NCBI RefSeq assembly: GCF_003148845.1
Contig: NZ_QGHA01000001.1
Coordinates: 62,001 to 126,000, forward strand
Direction of reading: 5' to 3'
DNA length: 64,000 bases
From: Mucilaginibacter oryzae
Lineage (GTDB): Bacteria; Bacteroidota; Bacteroidia; Sphingobacteriales; Sphingobacteriaceae
Of this stretch, positions 27,796 through 35,519 are shown one piece after another. The notes below the pieces were generated by a model, which was given only the letters and a program-made list of their open reading frames with translations, made no database searches and had not been told where the DNA came from. Each line of letters opens with the position of its first letter. Positions within the stretch are counted from its first letter, which is position 1. Both the position numbers and the translations under genes were made by a program.

Positions 27796-27828
27796 TTTGC
27801 CTTATTCTTACCAAGATATGTTGCTACA

Positions 27829-28956
27829 TTACTTTTTAAATACACCCAAATCCCAGCTATCAAGCCAGTCAATTTCGATGTCATTCCCCTTAAAGCTGAT
27901 TGGCAACCACAGGTACCTGCCGTCGATAGCATCTTTAGGCGTCCATTTATCGGCCATAAAAATAAAAGCATCCTTTTTTCCGGCTACAGGGAGTACGTGG
28001 GTACTTTGCCCGCCGTAGGTGATCGCGCTATCTGCACCCTTACATGGGTTACCGTGATAAACCCATGGCCCCCAGATGGATTTGGCCGAGAACCAGCGCG
28101 CCGCGTTTGGCGCCCAACCGGTGCAGCCGGAGCCTATCATGTAATAAATGCCGTTATGTTTAAACAATGCGGGCGCTTCTGTTTGGTGACCGATGTAAAT
28201 GCGGATAAATTTACCTGTATGGCCTGTATAATCGGGGGTTAGCTGGGCCAGTTGGAGGGTGTAATTTTCCTCGGATGAAAAAACATGGTAGGCTTTACCG
28301 TCGTCATCCACAAAAACGGTCATGTCGCGGGCCATTTGTCCACCGGGCAGGTCGCGGCAAAAAAAGCCGTCAGTTTCTGATGCCGGCGCGGCGCAGTTCA
28401 CTTTCTCTGATTGGCCGGTAAATGGCGGGTAAAAAGGCATTTGTCCGGCATTGGGGCGATAACTTTTAATAAAGGTATATGGGCCTGTTACCCGATCGCT
28501 GGTGGCTACACCGGCGCGGGCCGCTGCATAGCCTTTGCCCAACAATTCGAGGTGAAACCACATCACATACTTTTTAGTGAGTTTATTGTAAACCACTTTG
28601 GGGCGCTCAAGGATACAGCCCCTGGCTATGTCGTTTTTCGGATCATCGGATACGCTTAACGCAATACCCTCATCCTTCCAGTTATACAAATCGGTTGATG
28701 AATAGCAATGTACCCCCACCATCGCACGGTTACCTGCATCACCGGCTACTTTATGCTCACCAAACCAGTAATATTTTCCGTTTTGGTAAAGGATGCCGCC
28801 GCCATGGGCATTGATGTGTACACCTTTATCGTCGGGCCATATCTGGCCGGGCTTGAAAACCTTTTGCTGCGCCTCGCTGTACAAACCGGCACAAAGCATC
28901 CCTGCTGCAAGCAGCGTTGTTTTTAACTTACTTTTAATATATTGGATTGTGTTCAT
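27829..28956 (-). CDS. GH43-family glycoside hydrolase
   Basis: I start at the Met at 28956 (MNTIQYIK), which opens a proper signal peptide (LAAGMLCAGLYSEAQ). The longer frame to 29100 adds 48 residues overlapping the upstream gene. The resulting 375-residue protein is a single five-bladed beta-propeller of GH43 type. Visible segments are VHINAHGGGILYQNGKYYWF at the start, the mid-protein acidic DMTVFVDDDGKAYHVFSSEE, and EAPALFKHNGIYYMIGSGCTG. GH43 enzymes remove arabinose, xylose or galactose units from plant polysaccharides. The specificity here is not readable. It is last in an operon with DUF2264 (8 bp upstream) and another GH43. Confidence 0.9.
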   Translation of the reverse strand: MNTIQYIKSKLKTTLLAAGMLCAGLYSEAQQKVFKPGQIWPDDKGVHINAHGGGILYQNGKYYWFGEHKVAGDAGNRAMVGVHCYSSTDLYNWKDEGIALSVSDDPKNDIARGCILERPKVVYNKLTKKYVMWFHLELLGKGYAAARAGVATSDRVTGPYTFIKSYRPNAGQMPFYPPFTGQSEKVNCAAPASETDGFFCRDLPGGQMARDMTVFVDDDGKAYHVFSSEENYTLQLAQLTPDYTGHTGKFIRIYIGHQTEAPALFKHNGIYYMIGSGCTGWAPNAARWFSAKSIWGPWVYHGNPCKGADSAITYGGQSTHVLPVAGKKDAFIFMADKWTPKDAIDGRYLWLPISFKGNDIEIDWLDSWDLGVFKK

Positions 28957-28964
28957 CGTAAATT

Positions 28965-30191
28965 TTATTTGAGATCTAAAGCATGGTCGGCCGGTACGTT
29001 TTGCCCGCTCCAGATTTTTACAGCCGACCAGGGTAATGCCGTGTCGCTCCAAAACGCATCCGAGGCCGGTAAACCGAGGGGCAAGAAAATATCGGTGCAT
29101 AAATAAAGACTACCTGTGGTGATGTAAAAATCGGCCAGGCCTGGTTGCTTACCGTACAGGCCTATATTTAACCAGCCATCATTGGTAAAGGTAGATGGCG
29201 ATTCAAGCGTTTTTGTTATCACCGCCGTCAACGCGCACCTTACCTGGGCAGGCGGCAGCGACGCGGGTAATTGCCTGTTAAGCGCCACATCGGCCAGCAG
29301 GTGGAAAACGCCTGCCCTGTAAACAATTGAACGGCCTGTTGCCGGGTAAGTGCCATCTGTATTGATGAGGCGTTCCAAAATCTGGGCGTAACGCTGTGCT
29401 ATTTTGCCTGCTTTCTCCTGTGGTTTATAAATGCCTTTCGTGTTAACCAGCACCTGCAGCATCGTATTGAGGTAGGGCTGTATCACAATACTGTTGTAAT
29501 AATCAAAATGAAAATTCATCCCGTCAGCATACATACCATCGCCAACGTACCAATGCTCGGTAAACTCCCGGATACCATATTCTATACGCACCGGGTCGTA
29601 ACCAAGGTCATATTTGCAAAAGAAGGCCTCTATCATCCCCGAAAACAAGATCCAGTTGGAGTAAACCGGCACCGTAGCGCGGGTAGTTTCCAAAGCCTTA
29701 ATCACATTCTTTTTGGTCTGCTCATCAAGGTGTTCCCAAAGCCAGGGGGCACGTACCAGCCCTAAAGCCATAAAAGAAGCATCAACCAAAGGTTGCCCGC
29801 CCTTCCATTCCAGGTAGCTTTTAGCTTGCGGATTTACCGCGTTGGCTATAGCCTTAAGCGCCCACGCCCGGTATTGACCGCGCAGTTCCGTTTCGGCAGC
29901 GTCGCCGCCTTCCAGCTGCAGCCATGGGGCAATACCGCTCAGCGTACGGCCAAAAGCTTCCAGGTAAGCTACTTTATGGCGGCTTTGTTTATCATCTATA
30001 TCATCAGCAAACATTACCGGCATGTTTTGCTTCAGCTTATCGGCGGCAAGGTTTGATAGTACCGGGCGGGCTATTTTATCCAGGTAGGCCAGCCACAGCT
30101 TCCTGTCGGCCAAACCGCTGGCACGTTTATTTTGCGCCGCTGCCGATATACAGGCATAAATAAGCAATAAACAAATGGCCGCTTTTTTCAT
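28965..30191 (-). CDS. DUF2264 family protein, probable polysaccharide-degradation enzyme
   Basis: The 408-residue protein has a signal peptide (KKAAICLLLIYACISAAAQ). The DUF2264 pattern includes RHKVAYLEAFGRTLSGIAPWL, LVDASFMALGLVRAPWLWEHL, DGMNFHFDYYNS and RSIVYRAGVFHLLADV. The family has an (alpha/alpha)-barrel-like fold and occurs in loci for pectin and rhamnogalacturonan breakdown. Its reaction is not firmly known to me. It is flanked by two GH43 genes with spacers of 8 and 4 bp, so all three are co-expressed and probably act on the same branched glycan in the periplasm. Confidence 0.9.
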   Translation of the reverse strand: MKKAAICLLLIYACISAAAQNKRASGLADRKLWLAYLDKIARPVLSNLAADKLKQNMPVMFADDIDDKQSRHKVAYLEAFGRTLSGIAPWLQLEGGDAAETELRGQYRAWALKAIANAVNPQAKSYLEWKGGQPLVDASFMALGLVRAPWLWEHLDEQTKKNVIKALETTRATVPVYSNWILFSGMIEAFFCKYDLGYDPVRIEYGIREFTEHWYVGDGMYADGMNFHFDYYNSIVIQPYLNTMLQVLVNTKGIYKPQEKAGKIAQRYAQILERLINTDGTYPATGRSIVYRAGVFHLLADVALNRQLPASLPPAQVRCALTAVITKTLESPSTFTNDGWLNIGLYGKQPGLADFYITTGSLYLCTDIFLPLGLPASDAFWSDTALPWSAVKIWSGQNVPADHALDLK

Positions 30192-30195
30192 CAGC

Positions 30196-31191
30196 TTATT
30201 TATCGGCCTTTTTAATTTTAACAGGCTTTAACTTTTCAAAAACGTTAACCGGCAGTATATTACCGTCAGCATCAAAACGCATTGGCGATACGCAGGTTTC
30301 GCGGTTGTAACCGTTGCCATCAGGTATGGCGAAGCGGTGGTAAGCGATATACCAATCATCAGTACCGGGTACCCGCACCACCGAATGGTGCCCGGCGCCT
30401 TTAACCACTCCTTTACCTTTTAGTACCGGGTGCCCTACAGCCTTTTTAAACGGCCCCAGGGGCGATGTTGAAGTAGCATAAGCGATAGAATAACGGGGAT
30501 CGCGGGTATCATATTCCGACCACATTAAATAGTAAATACCTTTACGTTTAATCATGAACGGGCCTTCGTTGTATCCCTCGGGCTTAATCGATATAATTTT
30601 CGAGGTATCGCAGGAGATCATATCGTCATTCAGCTTAACGATGTTACACTGCCCCTGCCCCCAGTACAGGTACGCAGACCCGTCATCATCAATAAAAGCC
30701 ATCGGGTCAATCATCTGGCCGCCGCGTGTGCCGCGTGGTATAAGCGGTTTGCCTATCGGATCTTTAAAGGGGCCTTCGGGTTTACCGGCTACGGCAACCC
30801 CAATGTTTACGTTTGCGGTAAAGTAGTAATAGTACTTGCCGTTTTTTGTCGCGATGGTGGGTGCCCAGGCCCGCTCCTTACCCCAGCTGATATCGCGGGG
30901 AAGATCAAGAATCACACCTTCATTTTTCCAGTTAACCAGGTTATCTGACGACCAGCAGCTAAAGCTGGTAGATGCCCAGCCCTCCGTACCATCGGTTGTA
31001 GGATAGATATAAAACTTTTTGCCGAAAGCCGTTATGTTAGGGTCGGCATACAAACCTTTAAGTGCCGGGGCAGGGGCATTCAACGTATCGATAGTTTGGG
31101 CGGATGATGTGGTAACCAAACAACCAACAAATGCCGGGCAAATTAAAAATCGGGAGATGGATGATAGTTTAACCTTAAGAGCTATATACAT
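30196..31191 (-). CDS. GH43-family glycoside hydrolase (arabinosidase/xylosidase type)
   Basis: The 331-residue secreted protein (signal ending VTTSSAQ) is a compact GH43 propeller. The catalytic base region is LYADPNITAFGKKFYIYPT (Asp near 50), the pKa-modulating Asp lies in MIDPMAFIDDDGSAYLYWG, and the general acid is probably the Glu of GYNEGPFMIKRKGIYYLMWS. GAGHHSVVR supplies a metal-coordinating His. It is the first gene of the GH43-DUF2264-GH43 unit, whose promoter lies in the 410-bp gap upstream. The likely activity is release of arabinofuranose or galactose side chains. Confidence 0.93.
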   Translation of the reverse strand: MYIALKVKLSSISRFLICPAFVGCLVTTSSAQTIDTLNAPAPALKGLYADPNITAFGKKFYIYPTTDGTEGWASTSFSCWSSDNLVNWKNEGVILDLPRDISWGKERAWAPTIATKNGKYYYYFTANVNIGVAVAGKPEGPFKDPIGKPLIPRGTRGGQMIDPMAFIDDDGSAYLYWGQGQCNIVKLNDDMISCDTSKIISIKPEGYNEGPFMIKRKGIYYLMWSEYDTRDPRYSIAYATSTSPLGPFKKAVGHPVLKGKGVVKGAGHHSVVRVPGTDDWYIAYHRFAIPDGNGYNRETCVSPMRFDADGNILPVNVFEKLKPVKIKKADK

Positions 31192-31601
31192 TATAAACAG
31201 TTTTATTATAAGTTACTAAATAAGCGAATCCGGGTTTCACGCAACGGGGGTAAAATTGTAATTTATGAGGGATAAAAATACAAATTGCATCTTTTAACCG
31301 GCGTCCCCCACCGTAATACACAAAGGTCAAATCTATTAAAATGTAAATGCCTTTACCGGCCTTAATTTATCTTCATCTGTAACTTATAGCTTCAAAAAGT
31401 GTCAAAAACATAAAAACGAGGGAAAGTTGTACTGGTAACTATTGATTGTTCAGCCGCCTTTTTCGGTTTCTCCAATAGCTATTAATTAATTTTTCCGGAA
31501 AACAACGTATAATCAACGGCAACGAAAAATTTAACGGTGAATAGCCTTCATCATTATTTTTTTTCATATTTATTCAAAATTTAAACCATTAACCTAAATA
31601 C
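31192..31601. other. Divergent promoter region
   Basis: The 410 bp hold the promoters of the GH43 operon (minus) and the SPFH gene (plus). I see no open frame, repeat or strong hairpin. Confidence 0.5.
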
Positions 31602-32723
31602 ATGAGCCTTTTTAGCAGACTTTCAGCCGAATTTATAGATATCATTGAGTGGGTGGATACCACGCAGAACACATTGGTATGGAAATTTCCGAGGTATGAT
31701 AATGCCATAAAAATGGGCGCCAAATTGATTGTGCGCGAATCGCAGGCGGCGGTTTTTATGAACGAGGGTAAAGTTGCCGATGTGTTTATGCCCGGTACTT
31801 ACGAGTTGCAAACCGGCAACATGCCTATCCTTACCACCTTGATGAGCTGGAAATATGGATTTAACAGCCCATTTAAAGCTGATGTGTATTTTGTGAGCCT
31901 TCGCCAGTTCACCAACCAAAAATGGGGCACCAAAAACCCGGTAATGCTGCGCGACCCGGAGTTTGGCCCGGTAAGGTTACGCGCCTTCGGTTCGTTTAAT
32001 TTTAAGGTTCAGGATCCTAAATTATTTATTACGGAGATAGCAGCCACCAATCCCGAGTTTGTGCTGGAGGATATTAATGAGCAACTGCGCAATACCGCCG
32101 TATCGCGCGGTATGGATGCCGTGGCGCAGTCAAAAATACCGGTGTTAGATTTGGCAGCCAACTACAACGAAGTGGGCACCATGATAACCCAAAGCATCCA
32201 GCCCGATTTTGCTGAGATAGGCCTGCTGCTCACCAAACTATTGGTTGAAAATATTTCGTTACCACCCGAGGTGGAACAGATATTGGATAAACGCAGCGAA
32301 ATGGGAATTTTAGGCAACCTGGGCGCCTACGCGCAATTTCAGGCGGCTAACGCCATAGAAAAATCGGCCGAGAATACCATTGGCGGAAACCTTGGCGCAG
32401 CTGGTATGGGTTTAGGTGTTGGCGCGGCTATGATGGGCCAGGTCGGTAATATTTTCCAGCAAAATCAATTCAACCCCAACTCACCAAACGCTTCTTCTGC
32501 GGGCGATACCCCTCCGGCTTTACCAACAGCACAATATCATATTGCGAAGGATGGCAAACCCGACGGTCCGTATACCATTATCGATTTGAACGCGATGGTG
32601 ATGAACGGGCAAATAACCCGCGACACCATGGTTTGGAAAAAGGGCATGGCCGCCTGGGCCCCGGCATCAGCCGTAGATGAAGTTGCCGGATTATTTGCCA
32701 GTGTACCGCCGCCAATTGCCTGA
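31602..32723 (+). CDS. SPFH/Band-7 protein with C-terminal GYF_2 domain (YdjI-like)
   Basis: The 373-residue protein begins with a YdjI/virion-core-type SPFH domain (~20-235), with VWKFPRYDNAIKMGAKLIVRE and VRLRAFGSFNFKVQDPKLF. A Gly/Ala-rich linker follows (~262-300). The C-terminal GYF_2 domain (~315-365) has the hallmark DGKPDGPYTIIDL and VWKKGMAAWAPA. In Bacillus subtilis the YdjI homologue belongs to the PspA-like envelope-stress operon ydjFGHI. The gene lies 36 bp upstream of a zinc-ribbon membrane protein that corresponds to the YdjG/H side of that system. No PspA gene is present here. Confidence 0.9.
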   Translation: MSLFSRLSAEFIDIIEWVDTTQNTLVWKFPRYDNAIKMGAKLIVRESQAAVFMNEGKVADVFMPGTYELQTGNMPILTTLMSWKYGFNSPFKADVYFVSLRQFTNQKWGTKNPVMLRDPEFGPVRLRAFGSFNFKVQDPKLFITEIAATNPEFVLEDINEQLRNTAVSRGMDAVAQSKIPVLDLAANYNEVGTMITQSIQPDFAEIGLLLTKLLVENISLPPEVEQILDKRSEMGILGNLGAYAQFQAANAIEKSAENTIGGNLGAAGMGLGVGAAMMGQVGNIFQQNQFNPNSPNASSAGDTPPALPTAQYHIAKDGKPDGPYTIIDLNAMVMNGQITRDTMVWKKGMAAWAPASAVDEVAGLFASVPPPIA

Positions 32724-32759
32724 TCCTTTTTTAAACCTCATTAAAATATTATACGCTGA

Positions 32760-33890
32760 ATGAATGACCAGACCAAACCGCAAACCGTTAACAATTCATT
32801 AAACTGTAACGGTTGCGGCGCTTTGCTGCACTTTGCACCCGGCACCCATAACCTGCAATGCGATTATTGCGGGGCAAGCAACCCCATCCAACCAAAAAAC
32901 AACGACCAAACGATTTATACGTTTGATTATGAAGAATTTTTGGCGGGTATTGGTACAGCCCAACCAAGCGAAACCTTAAAGCAGGTAAGCTGCAAAAATT
33001 GCGGCTCGCAAACCGCGCTCGATTCGTTCGTTACATCAGATCAATGCCCTTTTTGTACCGCGCCGCTGGTGCTGCTGCCCCGGGACGGGCAGCAATATGT
33101 TGAACCGCATTATATTTTGCCGTTTGCCATTACCCAGCAACAGGGCATAGATGCCTTTAAAAAATGGATAAAAGGTTTATGGTGGTCGCCCGGCGACCTG
33201 GCAAAAAAGCTGGTTAATGATGCCACCGGGCTAAAGGGCGTTTACCTGCCCCATTGGGCTTACGATAGCGATACCGTAACCGATTATACCGGGCAGCGCG
33301 GCGATTATTACTACACTACCGAAACTTATACCGAAACGGTGGATGGAAGAACAGAAACCAAAACAAGGCAGGTAAGGCATACCAGCTGGTCGTATGCGTC
33401 GGGCAGGGTTTATGTAGATTTCAGGGATATCATGGTGGCCGCAAGCTCATCCCTCCCCGAAAAAACGCTGACTAAACTTGAGCCCTGGAATTTTAATATG
33501 CTGGTAAATTTCGATGAGCGGTATATGAGCGGCTTCCGGTCGGAAACCTATCGTTTAGATCCGGAAGCAGGATTCGGCAAAGCCACCATCCAGATGGAGC
33601 CGGAGATCCGCGAGGCAATACGCCGTGACATTGGCGGCGATGAGCAGCAAATTAACAGTACAGATACGGAATATCTGAATAAAGGCATTAAATACATGAT
33701 GTTACCGGTTTGGGTAAGCGCCTATAAATACAACAATAAGTTGTACCAGTTTACGGTAAATGCCAGCACAGGCGAGGTGATCGGTCAGCGGCCATTAAGC
33801 GCCCTCAAAATTACATTGGCCGTGTTGTTGGTGATCATACTGATTATAGTGATTGTTATTTTGGCGCAAAACGGGCATGCGAATGGTTAA
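32760..33890 (+). CDS. Zinc-ribbon membrane-anchored protein (YdjG/H-like)
   Basis: The 376-residue protein has two zinc ribbons. The first lies at ~18-40 (LNCNGCGALLHF and LQCDYCGASNP) and the second at ~79-103 (VSCKNCGSQTAL and DQCPFCTAPLVL). A long central domain rich in Trp/Tyr (GLWWSPGDLAKKLV and GVYLPHWAYDSD) follows, and a single C-terminal membrane helix lies at ~352-370. Such proteins are often misannotated as primosomal helicases, but there is no helicase motif. It pairs with the SPFH-GYF protein and may form a membrane-stress complex with it. The 3' end overlaps the convergent MFS gene by 4 bp. Confidence 0.88.
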   Translation: MNDQTKPQTVNNSLNCNGCGALLHFAPGTHNLQCDYCGASNPIQPKNNDQTIYTFDYEEFLAGIGTAQPSETLKQVSCKNCGSQTALDSFVTSDQCPFCTAPLVLLPRDGQQYVEPHYILPFAITQQQGIDAFKKWIKGLWWSPGDLAKKLVNDATGLKGVYLPHWAYDSDTVTDYTGQRGDYYYTTETYTETVDGRTETKTRQVRHTSWSYASGRVYVDFRDIMVAASSSLPEKTLTKLEPWNFNMLVNFDERYMSGFRSETYRLDPEAGFGKATIQMEPEIREAIRRDIGGDEQQINSTDTEYLNKGIKYMMLPVWVSAYKYNNKLYQFTVNASTGEVIGQRPLSALKITLAVLLVIILIIVIVILAQNGHANG

Positions 33891-35080
33891 ACAAACTTAC
33901 GCTGCCTGTTCACGATAACACACAAAACAAAGCCCATAAAAACCATAACCATACTAAACGGAAAAATATAAAGCATGCCGAAGTTGCTGGCCACCCCGCC
34001 AATAAGCGGCCCGGTAAGGCCAAGCGAAGCATCAATAAACAACCCGTAGGCGCCCAACGCGGCGCCTTTGTTTGATGCGGGCGCCAGCTTAACCGCCTCA
34101 ACACCCAATGCAGGGAATACAAGCGAAAAACCCAGCCCTGTAACACCCGCGCCAACAAGCGCCAGGTAGGGCGTATTAGCCAGCCAAAGGATCAGCAAGC
34201 CAACCGATTCGGTTGCCAGACAAACCATTGCTGTTTTTAAACCGCCATAGTTGTTTATCGCGTCGGCAAATATTAACCGGCCTAAAATGAAAAAGGTACT
34301 GAAAACCGATAAACATAAAACCGCGTTGGTCCAGTTAAGGTAGGCATAGTATAAGGTGATGAATGTAGATATGGCGCCAAAGCCAAGGCCGCCCAGGCCT
34401 AAACCAATACCATAAGGCGCCACTATTTTCAACACCGCCAGGAACGATTTTCCGGGTTCGGCACTGTTGCCGCGCACGTTTTCCTTCCGTTGAGCCAGGA
34501 AATACCCCATAAGCCCGATAGCAAACACAACTACCCCCAGGCTGGCCATTCCATAAGTAGTAGCCAATACAATACCAACCGGCGCGCCGGCGGCAAGCGC
34601 GCCGTAACTGGCTATACCATTAAATGATATGGCTTTGGCCGTATGATGCTCGCCTGTAGCGTTAATGGCCCAGGTAATGGGGCTGGCGCCTATTAACCCT
34701 TCGCCAAAACCGGTAGCCAGGCGGGTTAGCGCAAGTAGCAACAGGCAAACTTCGCGGTGCTCTTTCAGCAACAAAGCCACCAGGAGGAATAAACCGCTGA
34801 GGGCGAAACCCGTCATACTGATAATTACCGCAGGTTTTGGTCCTTTACGATCAATAATTTTACCGGCAAAGCTCCTGAATAAAAAAGTGCTTAAATATTG
34901 CAGACTGATAACCACTCCCGCCACCATGGCGCTATAACCTAACTGGTTATGAATAAAAACCGGGAGAACCCCCAGGCTTAAACCAATGGTAAAGTAACCG
35001 ATAAAAGTAAACTTAACATATCCAATTATAGTGAGAACAATGTTGGATGGTGCCGCTTTGATACCCGATTCTGCTTCCAT
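33887..35080 (-). CDS. Major facilitator superfamily transporter
   Basis: The 397-residue protein has about 12 membrane helices and the MFS loop-2/3 signature in FLFRSFAGKIIDRKGPKPAV (~65-84). FGEGLIGASPITWAI occurs in helix 4-5. The architecture is that of YfcJ/YhhS/arabinose-efflux-type exporters, and the substrate is unknown. It overlaps the zinc-ribbon gene convergently by 4 bp, with no terminator between them. Confidence 0.92.
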   Translation of the reverse strand: MEAESGIKAAPSNIVLTIIGYVKFTFIGYFTIGLSLGVLPVFIHNQLGYSAMVAGVVISLQYLSTFLFRSFAGKIIDRKGPKPAVIISMTGFALSGLFLLVALLLKEHREVCLLLLALTRLATGFGEGLIGASPITWAINATGEHHTAKAISFNGIASYGALAAGAPVGIVLATTYGMASLGVVVFAIGLMGYFLAQRKENVRGNSAEPGKSFLAVLKIVAPYGIGLGLGGLGFGAISTFITLYYAYLNWTNAVLCLSVFSTFFILGRLIFADAINNYGGLKTAMVCLATESVGLLILWLANTPYLALVGAGVTGLGFSLVFPALGVEAVKLAPASNKGAALGAYGLFIDASLGLTGPLIGGVASNFGMLYIFPFSMVMVFMGFVLCVIVNRQRKFV

Positions 35081-35100
35081 GCGGCAAAGATACGTTTATC

Positions 35101-35289
35101 ATGCATGTTAAAGCATATGATGTGTCAATGTTCGACGGGGGCCCCGCCGCACTTAGCGCTGCAGTCTATGCCGCATCAGAAGGCCTGCGATCCTTTTTTT
35201 GGAATGCGAAACCATCGGTGGGCAGGCGGGTGGAAACTAAAATTTGCAGCAATATTAAACTATTGACGGTTAAGCCAAACAGCGAATAA
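35101..35289 (+). pseudogene. Remnant of a thioredoxin-reductase-like FAD/NAD(P)-binding domain
   Basis: The 62-codon frame matches, residue by residue, the start of the reductase domain in the receiver-reductase fusion at 62213-63874. YDVSMFDGGPAALSAAVYAASEGL compares with YDVVIIGAGPAGLAAAVYGS. The dinucleotide-binding GxGxxG has decayed to DGGPAA. The remainder drifts off and stops after about 60 residues. It is a fragment left by deletion of a paralogous gene. Confidence 0.7.
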
Positions 35290-35519
35290 GTTGATCTTTC
35301 AATGATGACATGCTCATCTGCCCTACTTTCTCTTCAGGTTTCTTTCGTTTCAGGGTCTTTCACCTTTGCCTCCACGGGCGTTTTAGTATCTCTATAAAGC
35401 TGAGATCTACGCTGCTTTAAACGAAAGCGGTTAATGCTAAAAGACGTATAGTTTTGTCGGTCATCCGATTGCTATAATGACACATTTACGTTAATACAAA
35501 AGCACTATTACCCGGTATT

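Noticed and set aside
28957..29100. N-terminal extension of the GH43 protein to 29100
   Set aside because: The extra 48 residues overlap the upstream DUF2264 gene and precede a complete signal peptide.
32760..33890. Primosomal helicase PriA
   Set aside because: Only the zinc ribbons resemble PriA-type annotations. Helicase motifs are absent and a membrane helix is present.
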